From NCBI GenBank assembly GCA_030704615.1, contig CM060731.1, positions 30,566,001-30,630,000 on the forward strand: 64,000 nucleotides of DNA, written 5' to 3'. Positions 36,462 through 50,500 of this stretch are shown in pieces. The stretch comes from Takakia lepidozioides (lineage: Eukaryota > Streptophyta > Takakiopsida > Takakiales > Takakiaceae). Under the pieces are notes generated by a model that worked only from the letters and a program-made list of their open reading frames with translations, did no database searches and was not told the DNA's origin. Every line of letters begins with the position of its first letter. Within the stretch, counting starts at the first letter, position 1. The position numbers and the translations under genes are program-made.

Positions 36462-39130
36462 TTAAACCTTCTTTCCTCGTAATTGAACACCGGGCGGAGT
36501 CCCTTTCTTCATTCGCACTCCCCCACACCGCGAACACTGTGACAGACAGACTTGGCGGTGTCAAACCTCTCCTATAATGTCGAACTGGAGGACAAAGAGG
36601 CATATAAAAAAAACTTCGAATAAAAAGAGCATAACACACTTTATCACCACTTGTTGACACTTGCTTTCAAGACATGGAAACCCTAGCAATTACGCATGAT
36701 TTATTATTAATTTTAAAAGCATTGTCGTAGACCCAAAAAGGAGGTAACAAGATGGTCACAAACACTGTCAGAACGTACATAGCAAAAGAAAGAGAGAAAG
36801 GAACTTTGTAGCAACCACAGGAAGCTCAAAGAGCTTATGGGACGAAGGAGGAGAGTAAACAGAACAGAGAAGAGGGGTCCCAACAAACAACCACCACAAC
36901 CATACAACTACAAATCAACCTCGAGTGCAAGAGAGTTGAAATGACTGAAGACATGTACCTTTTTAGTGCATGAGCCAAAGCAAAGAGGGCAAGGGTCGGC
37001 TCGCCGCAATTTGCCTTCCCAGTTAATTCTTCCTTGGCCTTGACACACATGGCATTGATCCACTCCATATCCATCACACTTTGTGCACACCTTCTGCACA
37101 AGTTATACTATTTTTTATGAAATGGACTCGACTCTGAAACATCAGAGTTTGCTTCTTCCACTGAAAAGATGTGAAACATCCTGCCATTCAAGGAACAACC
37201 TGCTAACACAAAACAAGAAGTCTGTCTGAGATGTTATAACACTGTAAATGTTGTTACATCAGCGCATATAACATACGTCTACAACAGCTGCATGAGAAAT
37301 ATTCATATGAAACTCACCTGAGGAGCTTGGCTCCTTGGAAATAGCCCATGTTTTTGAACAGCTGTCACAAGTCCAAGAGCAGCCACAACCACAGCCATTA
37401 TAACGCCGGGGGGGCCTGCACATGTGTACAATGCCCCAGATAAGCAACTATATTTGAGTCAAACAGATGAGTGGCAGCCCAGGGGTCCATTGGCAGGCTG
37501 TATAATGGGTCCAGTCCTACCCATCAGTTCTTTTAGACTCCACAGCCAAGGAAGCTTGACACCCCGTTCAGTGATCATCTTTTTCTCAACAAGAGGATCA
37601 GATGTGGTGGCAGCCACAAAGAAGCGCAATTCAGGCTTTATCCAAATTTTAATTCTTTGATTGGTGGTGTGGACAGTGTACCCTTGTTAGAAGTCCAACT
37701 AGCACATGAAGCAAATGATACTTTTAAGTGCTCACATATTCCTGTGGATATTGTGCAAGAAAGTCAGCTTCTCCACGAAGAGGTACAATTACATGGGCCC
37801 TGCATAATCCAAACCTGCCTAAGATTGACCTTGAACCAAGTCTTCACTGAAGTGATACCAATTGTACAGAAGGAAGACCCAGAATATATATATATACCTT
37901 TGATCCTGCTTGATTTGACTGGGGGTCCTACAGCTCCAACCGAGCTTCTTACTGCATGGCCTACAGCAGACGAGAAACCCTGAGAGAGGGACATGGATGG
38001 GGGCCTCACTCTCACACTTCTCTTAGAATCCAAGTCATGTCCAATATCTGTTAAGACAGGCAGCCAACGAATATATTAGTAAACCCCATATCTATATCCT
38101 TGGTCCAGTCACATCTGCTTGTGACTTATTTCTGGCAACAACCAACCTGGATAATTACCTCACAGACTACGGCGTAGCTGCTTAGCTCTGTCAACCACGG
38201 AAATGGTCACACACCTGAAACTTTAGCAAGAGAAGAATTATCTCCAGACACTGCTGCAGCTGGATCCCGTGGCACAACCTGCACCTTATCTATATCCTCA
38301 TGTGACTGTCTGTGGTCCAAGTGCTTTGCATGATTGCCTGGTGGTACTGCAAATGACTCACTTAACAAAACCTCTGCCTGAGGGGACAAGGAGCCACTCA
38401 ACCCAGAACCATCGGGATTCTTCAGAGCCTCCAAAACATGGTCTGATCTGTGCTGCACACCTTCAAAGCTCTCAACCAGCGGAGAATATGATGCCCTGCA
38501 TGTGAAAACGATGCCAATCAATCAAGATGTCCTTGAAGGATCGTTCTACTGTAAGTTCCCACCCATATCATAACTGACTCTATTAAGGCAAGACTAGCAC
38601 CAAATGACATCAGGCCTTACATCAGAACCTCGAAATTCCCCAGATGGTCAGCAAATGGCCTTCAGAGGTCTAAATTCGCAACAATAATAGTGGTATGTTT
38701 CTGAAAATGCAGTGTTTGTGTAAATGCCAAACCAGACATTTCTCCGTTTTCATCCTCACATAGAACAAAACGTGAATTGCAGTTCCAAGAAGCACTAAGC
38801 TGGTGCGCATCTGCCAGAACAAAAGATTGACGTCTTTTGTGGCACTTAGCAACGCACGTGAAACTAGACCCATAACACCGTATCTCGCTCTCCAATCTCC
38901 AAACTACAAGGCGAGAATTACCTTATCTCCGTTCTTTGAGAATCTCTACGCTGTGATTGATTGAATTTGATATTCCCCACGCCTTGCACACCTCCAGCTA
39001 TGAGAAATGACCTATGATTACGAGGAAGGCCTGATGTTTCCAAGATATCGGCCTGTCCAACACCTGCTGTTGATAACGTCGCATAATTGCAGCAACTCGT
39101 GCATATATTTGCATCCCGAAGACCCAACAT
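36462..39130 (-). CDS. Membrane protein with DnaJ-type cysteine-rich zinc domain, probably plastid
   Basis: Exons in transcript order 39130-38922, 38495-38215, 38047-37898, 37415-37318, 37093-36959 and 36536-36462 join in frame to 315 residues. The N-terminal 70 residues are poor in acids and rich in Ser/Arg, fitting a transit peptide. A long polar region follows, then one hydrophobic helix (residues about 217-233, VIMAVVVAALGLVTAV), then the zinc domain. That has four CxxC pairs: CTKCDGYG, CHVCQGQG, CPLCFGSC and CSRCGG. The first two fit the DnaJ CxxCxGxG pattern. It ends GVQLRGKKV. J-domain-less proteins with this domain (BSD2, LQY1, PSA2) assist photosystem or Rubisco assembly in chloroplasts. 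I cannot assign this one to a named member. It is head-to-head with LIL3. Confidence 0.82.
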
Positions 39131-40170
39131 TATTAACTATCTGTTGAGCGAGTAGAGGATCACCTAAAGTAAACCGAGGCGTAAACCAATACGTCGGTGG
39201 GTCAGTAACACTAGAATAGCAGATACGAAAATCCAGGAGCTGTTGTTCGTATACGATTTGTTCAGAGTTGAATTATGTACTGGACAACCAGAATAACGTG
39301 GTATGAGAACGAGCGTCCACAGAACTTCAGAAGCTATAGCGCCAAGATATGTCAGGACCTTCAAATACTTCCCAGAGTGTTCGAACAGGTACTATGAGAA
39401 AACTGTCGGGATATCAATGAAATGTCAGGATCCCGAAATTCTATCAAACTTCCTCCAGAGATGCTCTCGAAATCAGTACGTTGTCTCCTGTTCACATATC
39501 AAAACCTTGCCATTCCGCAAACTGTAGGCAGTAGCTGGATGGATACTTCAGCATACACCTAATCCAACTATGTGACTGATCAGGAATGCCAGAGGCAGTG
39601 GCAGCTGCTTGTGGCTGCCAGCATACCTACTTTTGCCGTTTTCACCTCCGCTTGCAGTAAAGACCGACAGAATCTACTAGACTGTGCAAGCAAGTGCTCA
39701 CGACAAAATGGAAACCGGCATTGCCTGGGCCCATGGCAGTGGCGTGATTATCCACCTCCGAAACGATCCGCTCACAGCGATGTGGCACACCTGCATCCTC
39801 TCATCGCCATCCTCTCGCCGTCCTTATTACCCCTCCTTCCCTCCACACCCAAGCCAGCCCTTCCTTCACATTTTCTCATTCTTTTTTTCCCTTTTTTGTT
39901 TTTGAGAAAAGGGAGTGGTCACCCTTAACCTTTATAAAAAAGGTGGACAAAAAACCGTCCAGAGAGTCATTCTTATTATTATTATCCGGACAAGGAGATT
40001 ATTATATATGCGCATAAATGCGCTCTTTTGGATTGACGAGCTTCTGTACGAGTGCCATGTGGCACAAATAAACCAACCATTCCAAGCCAAGCGTCTGCCC
40101 GCAAAGTTAGCCTCTTTCCAAATTGTCACGTCAATGGACCCCTGACGTGGCGTGACGTGACGTGACATGG
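39131..40170. other. Divergent region, DnaJ-zinc/LIL3, first part
   Basis: No gene is seen. A T-rich tract lies at about 39870-39905. The stretch 40140-40170 holds overlapping TGACGTGG-type sites that lead into the 80-bp array. Promoter elements of the DnaJ-zinc gene are expected near 39130-39400. Confidence 0.5.
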
Positions 40171-40473
40171 CGCATTCCGAGATGTTGTATGAGCTCTGAA
40201 GTGGATGACATCACTTCGGGATGTTGTTTTGGTGACGTGGGATGACGTGGCGCATTCCGAGATGTTGTATGAGCTCTGAAGTGGATGACGTCACTTCGGG
40301 ATGTTGTTTTGGTGACGTGGGGTGACGTGGCGCAATCCGAGATGTTGTATGAGCTCTGAAGTGGATGACGTCACTTCGGGATGTTGTTTTGGTGACGTGG
40401 GGTGACGTGGCGCAATCCGAGATGTTGTATGAGCTCTGAAGTGGATGACGTCACTTCGGGATGTCGTTTTGGG
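40171..40473. repeat. 80-bp tandem array rich in bZIP sites
   Basis: Units begin at 40171, 40251, 40331 and 40411, exactly 80 bases apart and almost identical; the last is slightly shorter and diverges at its end. Each unit holds a GATGACGTCACTTC palindrome (TGACATCA in the first) and the first three also hold GGTGACGTGG-GTGACGTGGC. That gives alternating CRE/TGACGTCA and ACGTGGC cores, the classical targets of plant TGA and ABF/HY5-type bZIP factors. The array ends about 85 bases before the LIL3 ATG, so it lies in the proximal promoter or 5' leader. Confidence 0.95.
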
Positions 40474-40558
40474 CCTTGTGCTCTTGGGGAAGGGAAGGGC
40501 AGAGGAGGGCAGAGCAAGCTTGGCTTGGGTTGTTTGCTGGGAGATCGGGAGGAGAGGG

Positions 40559-43168
40559 ATGGCGGCCATGTTGTCGCTGGTGCAGCCATCGGCAGCATTC
40601 GTAGCTCCTGCCACTGCGGGAATTGGGTTACAGAAGCGGAATTCAAGTGAATGTAGCTCACAAGGTTCGCTGGTGTCATGTTCATGGCACCTGACCTCAA
40701 GGATCCGCAGGGGAGCGTCACGTAGAGTATCCAGAATGGTGGTGAGATCGCAAGAGGAAGGACTTGGAAGCGCGGCAGGTGCTGGGGGTGATAGTGTGGT
40801 TAGCGAGGTTGCTGTGTTAGAAGACGAGCCTGACACGCAGGGGGTTGGGAATGTGGCGACCAAGGTACGGAAGCCATCGCCCTTGCAGAAAGGAGGTACA
40901 TTGGAGGGCGAGCAGGCGGAGGGTAAGGATCCAAGTGCTTCGACGTTGGGGAAGGCGCGGCCGCTGCGGGGGTCCGGAGAGAAGTTTGAGGATCCGAGGT
41001 GGAGGGGGGGAACGTGGGACATCTCACAGTTCACCAGCGACGGAAAGGTTAACTGGGATGCCGTCATCGACGCTGGTATGTTGTTTTTGCTCTTTATTGT
41101 TCCACTTTCTCTGTTGGTTGTTAGCTGGAGTGGGAAAGCAGAGCCACTGAAGTTACTTTGTTGGACAGATTCTTGGAGAAGTGTGGGAGTAGACTCGTTT
41201 GTAACAGACCTCTGGGGATGTTTTCTAGACGTCTTGAGCGTCATTGTAGAGCTCACAAGTAAGGCAGCATGCAATGGCGAAAGTTGAGCAGGATCTCTGC
41301 CATTTGTCCCCCTTTCATTCTTCCTTCTGTTCACTAGAAAATTTTAAGGCATACTCCATGGATGTTAGCTTTTTGCGTGGTATCGTCTCTGCATTGCAAG
41401 GTAATGGGCGTGGGAATGGAACTAATGGAAGGATGACTGGGTGCCTGAGGGCTCTTATTTACCCGAGTGGATGTTGATTTCTACTCATATGTTGCACGTC
41501 AAAACTATGTGCGGATGCAGAGAAGCCTAGCCTGCTTCTTGTCGATTTAGACTATGCATGAGCTCACCAGAGTTTCAAACCCTCCCTCGCGGATGTGCAT
41601 TCAGACACCCTCTGTTGGGGCACAATTACATGCCACATTGCCACCCAATGCCTCTATTTATGATTTTTATAATCCTTTGATCAGCCCAATATAAACCCTT
41701 GGGAACTTGAAAGGAGAGCATTGTTAGTCAAGTAGGTGAGACTTTATTGTATTCCATGTAGACTTCTATAAGAGGACAAGAACGAACAGTATGGTGGGTG
41801 ATATCTTTGTGCCAACAAACAGCTACCGGAATCCTATGAGTGAATGAATGGGGTGTTTTAAGGTTGATCAGAGGTCGTTTGCATTTAAAGAGATTAGTCA
41901 GGACATGCTAATGAACTCGTCTGACTGCCACATGGGGCAGAGGTGGTGAGGAGGAAATGGTTGGAAGACAATCCGGAAGCCTCAAGCAATTCCGAGCCAG
42001 TGTTGTTTGAGACATCAACAGTCCCATGGTGGGCGTGGGTGAAGCGATTCCACTTGCCAGAGGCAGAGCTCTTGAATGGTTTGTTTAACCATTCCATCCA
42101 TCTTCCCCTTCTGTTCCTGCTCCTTCTCTCACCCTTTCCCCTGGCTTTGAAGTGTCCTATTATCAACTTTCGCCAGTGACTTGCTCTTTTATTGTTGGAT
42201 TCAATGACACAGTTGGTGGCTATGAATCCTTTGGGGATAAAGAGGACTAGGGAACTCCAATTTTGCAAGTGATCGTCATTCTTTGGCAGGCCAGATGCCA
42301 TGATTGAGAAGGAGATTATGACTCAAGAAAGTAGATTTCACTGAGTGTCTGGGAAAGGAAACAGGAAGGTCATGTTCACTGTCGTTCCGATCTGGCGGAT
42401 GGCTATGGTGAATTTGATTTACACTCAATCACCCTGAACCCAACGATAATGATGGGTGACAAGTGTTTCCATCATCACCAACTTGCCCCCTCACCCACTA
42501 TCATCTGGCAGTAGTGGCCTCCTGCGCCACTCACCAGGAGAGCGGACACCCAGTGTATGCACTAAATCCTTACGTGGCAAGCACATATTTGTTGGCAGCA
42601 AAAAGTGGGCAAAGTTATGGTCTGCAGATGGAAACCGTCACCTGTTTCTTGGCATTCTCCCTCAATTCAAAATAGTGGTTTCAGGTTTAGTGGGTGTAGA
42701 TGGAAATACACCCTTAGCTGTTGAGTTGTAACATGAAAGCTGATGATGGGGCATTTATTTGATACCTCGTTGCTAGTTTAGTCAAAGAAGAACGGGGCTG
42801 GAGAAGCCAAAAACAGAGGGAGGAACAATATTAACACAGGTAGAGGATGAGTAGTGTGTGTTAGGCGAGTGCTTCTCTCAAGCAGTAATTTGTGTTTGTG
42901 CATGGTTGGTGCAGGGCGAGCAGCGATGCTGGGGTATGCCGCTGCTTATCTGGTGGACAGTGCAACCGGGGTTGGTTTGGTTGACCAGAGCAACAGCTTT
43001 TTTGGGAAGCTGCTACTGTTCATCACAGTCGTGGGAGTGTTGTTGATCCGGAAAAACAGTGATTTGGCAAACCTACAAAACCTTGCTGATGAGTCAACAT
43101 TTTATGATAAGCAATGGCAGGCAACATGGAAGGATGCCGGAGACGCCAAGAAAACTGACAAGCCATAA
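40559..43168 (+). CDS. LIL3: LIL3, light-harvesting-like protein of the thylakoid
   Basis: Three exons, 40559-41075, 41941-42078 and 42915-43168, join in frame to 302 residues. The N-terminus is a plastid transit peptide (Ser/Arg/Ala-rich, about 60 residues). The conserved part starts at [39 protein letters not shown]. It continues with [26 protein letters not shown], whose E...NGRAAM is the chlorophyll-binding LHC motif in the first helix. A second helix ([14 protein letters not shown]) is followed by [13 protein letters not shown]. In flowering plants LIL3 binds protochlorophyllide and chlorophyll and anchors geranylgeranyl reductase for chlorophyll and tocopherol synthesis. All hallmark residues are present. 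The upstream 80-bp bZIP array suggests light or stress control. Confidence 0.96.
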
Positions 43169-44548
43169 AAGGTTTAGTTGGAAGTTTTGACCCATTGCCT
43201 TCTCTCTTACTTGAAAGTCACTGTTTCACAATGTGAAAGCCTGTTACAATTAGTTCAGATTCTACACTGACAGGTTTGAAAGGACAGGTTCTGTGTTCCC
43301 TGTCCATTCTGAAACCAGCTTAGTCAAGCTATGCCAAAAGGCTGTGTGCTTGCATTCAGTCAGCACAAGATTCTTATCCTGTCTCTTGTGCAGTCAGGAA
43401 GATGGGCCAATGCAGTCTATGATCATACCTGTGCTAGATGTAAGATATGGCATACCGGGGCCCAATCCTCCACCTAATTTAAACTAATTGCATTCTACTT
43501 TTGACACCCCTAGTAAGTTGTGATGGGGTTGAAATTCATGTCCATTTGAAGAGAACAAAAAATTTAGTTCCAAGGGGTCTGCATCTTTCACTGACTTGAA
43601 CATTGACTGCTATAACCACAATCTCATTCAACCAGATTTCAGTCACAGGCATGGCAAGACTACCCAGGCAAGAGATAGGATATTCATCCAGAGGCAAATC
43701 CCCAACTGCCCCAGGGAAGAGTAGTACAACTGAATTAACAACCAAAAACAGCTGAGATACATGTGGCAGTTGTTTTGAGCTTGAAGATCAAGCTATACAT
43801 TTAAGCATCACTTGTATGGCATCAGGTGTAAGGTTTATCTTCACCAGTGGTCTGAGATGAGGATACAGTACCTTTGGGTATAAGCTTTGTAATACCACAG
43901 CTACCCTGACAACTAGTGCTCATGCCATGGGCATTCTTATCCTTATTCAACTTGACAAATTAGATGTCTTTAGTGACATAGTGAAACAATACTCATTAAG
44001 TGGAAGATGGCAAGTGCAAAAGAAGAAAATAAACTTTGCCTCTCAAGTTTAAAATCCTGATGTGTGAATAGTCAATCCCAAGTGCTCTAGATGCACTATG
44101 ACCTCACACTATATGATGTGTGAAGAGAGGGAAAATAGCAAAGGGTCAACGGCCACCCTTCACGAACAAAGAACAGATGCACACACGCACAGTAAATAGA
44201 AATACATGAAGTTTCTGGCTATGGCTACACAAGCTACAAGTCCCTTGCCTCTCTACTTCACTGGTTTAGCATCCTACCATCAAACATGAGCCCAGGATGA
44301 TGGGCTCTACCACTCCCACAATTGCTATGAATCCCTTGAGTACAAGATCTTGTAGTTGTCTGGGTGCTTGTCTCTATGTTTAAACCACCAAAAGACTTCT
44401 AACACAATTCAATTTGAGAAGAATGGGTGACAACTGACTATGGCTTCAAGAGGGAGCATAGGATGAGCCCAAACGACAAGAAAAACTCCCATTTGCTCAC
44501 CTCCCATTTGATCGCTAAAATTTCATCTTATCTTTGGAAATATAAGTG
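43169..44548. other. Convergent intergenic region
   Basis: About 1.4 kb between the stop codons of LIL3 and the importin gene. Short frames only; nothing is recognisable. Confidence 0.55.
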
Positions 44549-47500
44549 TTATAAGTAGGTCTTCGACTCTGGGAACTTCTCTTTGAATCTGGTGATGAGG
44601 TCTTTGGACACAGGTTGCTTACTGACCAGCTTCCTGGCATGTAGCTTGAGGCATGCCAACACCTCCTTCTCAAGGTCTACCAGCGCCAGGGCCCCTGTCA
44701 CCCTCCCATAGATCTCTCACAATGATTATCAACTTCTCAACATGTGCTCGTTGAGTAATGCACAAACAAAAACCCATGTGAATGAATGTACAATTTGCTA
44801 AACTACTCATTGGACTTTGCTTGCCGCAGGCTTTTGCAGGTAGATCCTTGCTTCAATTTGGAGCCAGCAGAAGTCGGGTGAGGGAGAGCAGCATGAGCCC
44901 TTGCTTGAACACCCTCAAACAAGTGAAGGTTAATTCTTGTTGGATTCCTCTAAAAAGAGATGTTTGCAGGCCATACAAAGCCCACCCAAGAATTTGGACC
45001 CAGAAACGGTCAGAATTTGGAGTTGTCCTGAGCCTCACAAAAGGTGAACAAAAGACAGTCAATTGGATATATGTAACAAAGGGAGAGACCAGATGTTGGA
45101 TGGATGGATGTCTGCTAGATGTCGCTTAGGCGATAGTACTGTTTTGCCTTTAATGCTCCCTCAGGAAAGGGATTGTAAAGCACCAGGGTAAGCACATACC
45201 AAGTTCAATCTCATGGCCATCCTCATCCTGGCCATTCTCAGCCTCTTCAATGGCCTCCTCTTGGAGCTCTCGGGCTGTCTGTGCATATCGCTCCAAAAAT
45301 TCATCTTCTGTTTCCTCATGTTCTTCGTCGGAATCCTCAGACTCCGAGTTCTGCAGAAATAAAGTCACTTGAGCATTGTAGATTTTGGCTGTGCACAAGT
45401 GCCAAGGCAGTTTTCAAGCATACCCTGGTAGTTGAAAAGAATGGAACTAGCACGCCAGGGTTGGTCTCCCTCAAAGATGATACCCACAGGGTAGGTCATT
45501 TGATCACAGGGCACTGTTCAATCTTGCTGGAGCTATAGTAGGCTGCACATTACTGGCTCTAAGAGCTATGGCACTTTCTTACTGAGATTGGTACCAACCA
45601 GGAGTCGTACAAGGAGAGCTCAATGGTCAGAAGAAAGTGAATATGCGTACTAACCAAGTTTACCTCTTCTACATCTTGTCTGTGTCTCCCTACCTTACAA
45701 TTCCACCCCCTGCTATCATCCTTTCCCATGTTTAAAGAGATCAGTCCCATGAAAGGAGGAAGAGCTAACAGGCAGGAATGGGTATTAGTATAAAAATAAA
45801 GCCATCTATAGGACTGAGGCAAGGATGAGCTTTTGAGAAATGGTGCAATGAAACGAAGAGGGCCTATAGCAAATTCAAAATCTTCCAACAGTACAAAGCA
45901 TACATCATTGCTTTCGTCATCGTCATCCTCTTCGTCAGTGTCCTCATCATCAGACCCAGATTCAGAGTCGCTGTCATCAGTTTCTGAGGATTCTAGAAGT
46001 TCTTTAAGGTCGACCATGCACTCCAGCAGTGACCGGAAGCAGTGATGTGCTACTTTGAATCCCTTGCGGCCGCGCACCATGTCATGATTCACCATGTCAT
46101 GATTCACCATGTGCTCCAATATCTTCTGCAATCCCATGACTGCCTCCCACCATTCCATCTCCTAGTCAGACTACCTGTGGTTCTACTGTCTTGTATCCCT
46201 TGGGACCACTAGCAAGCAGAGTGTGTTGGTCTACTCCCTTTCTCTCTGTACCGTTTCACATGAACAAAGCCTCAGCCTGTGCCAACAGGGTCTTTGATGG
46301 CATCTTTCCTCTTAGCACAGTAAAACCACAAACACGCAATGTCAACCTTTTGACTAAAGAACTGGGGGCATGACATACCAGCAAGCTTCATCTCTGACTC
46401 CAATGACAGGCCTGGGTCAGATTCACTTTCAGCTAACCCTGCCAGTGCCTCTGCCCACATAAGCAAGCCTTGACTAGCACCGTCCTCTATATTTGTACTG
46501 CCATCCTCTTCAGCCGACAGAATCTTCTCAACAGGTTCTGGGAGGATGACAAAGCACATAGTAATCACGAGAATTAGTGGCTTCGCCAATGGAACAGTGA
46601 CACTCGTCAATTGCTGCAGACGTCGTGTGGCGACCTCACAGAATCGGGGGACAAGAACTTTTGAAATCTCCTCACCCTCAAAGGAGAGTTGTGATGCATG
46701 CAAAAGAGCATGGGTGCAGCGGCATGCACGCCAGCAGGCATCGGGGTAAGCAGATTCAATCGCTGTGGTGATGAAGGTGACTAGACATTGAAGGATAGAG
46801 CGTGGAGCAACTTGAGGTGCTGGTGGGGGTGGAATTTCGGCCCTGGTAAAGTGTTGCATAGGATATCTGCCCTGGAAAAACATCCCCACAGATAGTCCTG
46901 GGTGAGCATAACAAAATGAAAGAGAAGTTTCCTAATATGGACTACAAAACAAAGGCTTTCATATGCAACAGCTGTTTCTGGGTCACTTCCAGAAACTGAA
47001 TAACTTTGGCTCACTCATTCTATGGACCACTTCATTATGGCAAGCAGCAACAATATCCTACAGAGTCTCTTCCTTTTCTTCTAGATCTCATATTTTGCCT
47101 CATGAAGGCTTCCTGTGGACATGAAACTTCTGTCTTCCTTCAGTTTACTCACACATCTTGAGGTGCATGGAGCACAGGAGAGGAAGGACATTCTCTCTCC
47201 TCGCTCAGATAGACAAGGGAATGAGAAACGGACCTGCAAATCAACAGCCTCCTTGACAGTTTCAAGGACAGGAGGAAGGAATTTGAAACGGACCTGCAAA
47301 GCAACGGCCTCCTCGATGGAGTCAAAGACCGCTTCATCTTCCTCTTCTTCCCATGCATTCCAGTCTGCTACAAGGTTTGCCCACACTTGCAGCAGTGGCT
47401 CTACTTTCATACTGGAAGCTGCAGTTGAATCTGGGGTATACCTCAGAATTGCCGCCAGCAGCACCGAGGCATCGCTCAAGCATGATGGTGGGGGTGGAGC

Positions 47501-50500
47501 TTGTGTTGGAGAACCCTCCTGCTGGTGAAATGTTTGTTATCAGGGGCTTTATGAATGGAGACAATGTGCCTAGCCTAAAACACCGACTGTCTGTTCTTAC
47601 TGTCACAAGCCATCCTCATTCACCTCATGAAAGAGGAACTGCACAATCATGTTTTAGGATGTGCCAATAGAGAAGTAGGAAATGCCTCGACCAAACCGCA
47701 AAGAATGAGAGAAGCCATTTGCACACCTGCGGGGGCATCAGCCAAGCCCTATGCAATAACTCAGCAAATGTAGCGGCCACAGTAGCACACCCAATCTTCC
47801 AAATGGCCAGTGCTTTTCCACCATCGTCGTCCTCATCAGGCTCTGCACTGTCCCACGTCTGGGCCAGGCAGGCGACTGCCGCAAATCCAAGCTCAACCAT
47901 CTGTAGAACATGGTGTTCTTGCTTTTAAGCAAAATATAAAAGTTTCACAACTAGCATATGACACACAGCAATGTCTTTTGATCTAGGCGTCCATAATATA
48001 TGCCAAAAAAAGAGCAGAAAAAGCCAGGGGAAACTCAAAAGTTGCAACTGCTTTTCTGAGGCACTACGACAGCCACTACGCTCTCTAGGAACCCAGTTCT
48101 CTCAAGTTATCTACTGGTAAGAAATAAACCACAAAAGCTTACAAGAAGACATGACTCCAGGAATAGAATTACAGCAAGTTAGTGGACTAGTGAGTGCCTT
48201 CTCATTGCAAGTTGAGAGTAGAAATACCTGCGGCCAGGGTTCAGGATGAGGAGGGATATGCTTGGATATTTCCCCTTGAACAGCAGCAGTGATGGCTGGG
48301 ACGTGGGGCGCTACATTGTCTTCCCCAGCCTCTGCTGCTGTAGCCAAAAGCTGCAAAGAAATGGTTGCCTCCCCCTCTTCTTGCATGTGTGCACCTGCAA
48401 CTGCAGCTTGTAGCAGCGGCAACCACTCAGTGGGCTTATACTCCTCCTGCCAAGTTCCAGGAAAGAGTGTTCTATAGTATTTCGGTAAACTTGTAATATT
48501 CCCAATGTGGTTTCAATGTGTATATGTTCTACCCTTCGATCTGATCAGAAAGATAAAATTCTGTATTAACCAAGCTTAAACAAAGCATGCTATCGAATGC
48601 AACATCATCATATCCAATTTTGAAACACCTCATGTCAATTGCCTTCTTGGACCTTATTTGCAAATTTTAATCCAATGAAAATAATCCAATGAAAATAATC
48701 CAATGAAAATACTTAGGCCTGAACATGACCTCTCTCCCTCCCTCTCTCTTGTAATCCCAACCTTGTCGATTCACAAAACCAGTACATGCACAGAAAAACC
48801 TAAAGAATACTCATGAGACGTTGAGGAAATCTAGTTTTAGCCCAAAAAGGTGATAAGAACATCTTTTTTTCAGCATGCTCATAAAGCTCCTGATTTGCAG
48901 AAAGCATTTGGCTTAACGGAGAGTGAGAGTAAGAACCAGTGGAACCTGAAGGAGTGAAGAGAGGGCTCCTGCAGCAGATGCTCGGACAGGTCGCCAGGAC
49001 ACTCCTCCAGCATTGGGTGCCAGTAAAGCCTTTAACAGGGCATTATACACCTCTTCACTCAATTCCTACTTCACAAGACGAATGACCATACCACTAAGGC
49101 ATATGATCATGGTAGAAACAAAACCAACTAGTTCATGTTCTAAGCATGTATCCCCAGAAATGTCTGTTAATGAGCTTTAAGGCAAAAATGGCAGGGAAAA
49201 GAAAAACCTGACCTAATCCTTATGCCTCAGCCTTGTGGCTGTAACATCTGGTTCAGACAGAACAGGAGAAAGAGAAGCTTCATAATGTTCGCAGAGCCCC
49301 CCCCCCCCCAACCAGGGCCCATGAGAAGTAGATGCAGAGGTGTTGGGGGTTGGCAGAATGGAACATTAGTGACTGACTGCCAGACCTCCATTTATTCACA
49401 AGTTTCGGGATTTTGCCAACTACTCACCAAGCTGAGGTCACGAATTGCTCAAGGCAGACAATGTTTTAATGTCCAGAATATTCAAAGTGAGAGCCTAAAA
49501 CAAGAAGGTAAATACAAAGAAATAAGTCTTTCCTTACAAGACTTACGTACCTCAGGCAGACAAGTAGCCAGCTCCCCAAGCAACCAATTGGAGTTGGCCA
49601 GGACATAAGGGGAGGGTGATGTCATTGCATACAAAGGAAACACTCGTGTTTGCAGCAAAATAGTCACTTTTTCAGTCGATTGTGTCTTCAGAAACTGCCT
49701 CGTTTCCAAACACACAAGCCAGTGATGATTCAGGCAGGTAGTCGATACTATTGAACCTTTAAAGTAGCAGTCTAGAACAACAGAGCCTTTAGCAGGAATG
49801 AGGCAAATTATATTTGTCTTTGGCCAAATTCGATATTATATGTTCTAAGGGCCGCTGGTTGTTGCCACTACTTACTTTAGGCCATGAATCATTAAGATTA
49901 CAAGAACTATAATCCTCCATCTGGAAATTGAGAAATGTGTCACACATTGTGATACAAAATACAAACGTATTGGCAGCCATGCCAAACTCCGGTAATTTGT
50001 AGATACTTGTCATCAAGATAATCCAGAGAGCTTCCAAAAGTCCACTAACCACGCAAGTATCCTACTCTCAATAGACAAGGTATTTTATTGATCATTAGTG
50101 CTCTTTGAGTGGGAGTCAGAAAACGCAATATATAGAACAATGAGTTTTCAGAGGCCAAGATCATGGACCTGTTGAAGACCACCATAGGCCATCATGGCAC
50201 CGAAGTAGCTGCAAGGAAGTAAACTCAAATATCACGTCATCTTGTCAGCAGGCAATCAGACACCTCTAGTCACTGCAGGACAGCTTCAATTTCTGAGTCT
50301 CTGCTTTTCAATGGATTGTACGTGGGCACAAAGTATGTAAAGATTTTCCATAACATTACAAGCTGGTACAAATCTCGTCAGAACATCACTCCCAGATGCC
50401 AATAGACTGCTAAGTAAAGCAAGAGACGAAGGTGCTTGACCGTTATGCACAGCGGCAGTGTTGAGAACATGCTGGTTGCATGCCTAACAGCCTCAATACC

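Noticed and set aside
40291-41334. 347-codon minus-strand open frame opposite the LIL3 first exon
   Set aside because: It is the shadow of the 80-bp array (80 is not a multiple of 3, but the frame stays open) and of the transit-peptide exon. It has no domain, and LIL3 on the other strand is certain.
49298-49309. Poly-C run
   Set aside because: Homopolymer in an intron; likely slippage or assembly noise.
49789-50052. 87-codon minus-strand frame inside the importin gene
   Set aside because: It lies between well-phased exons 50208-50169 and 49694-49551, which join to a good family match without it.
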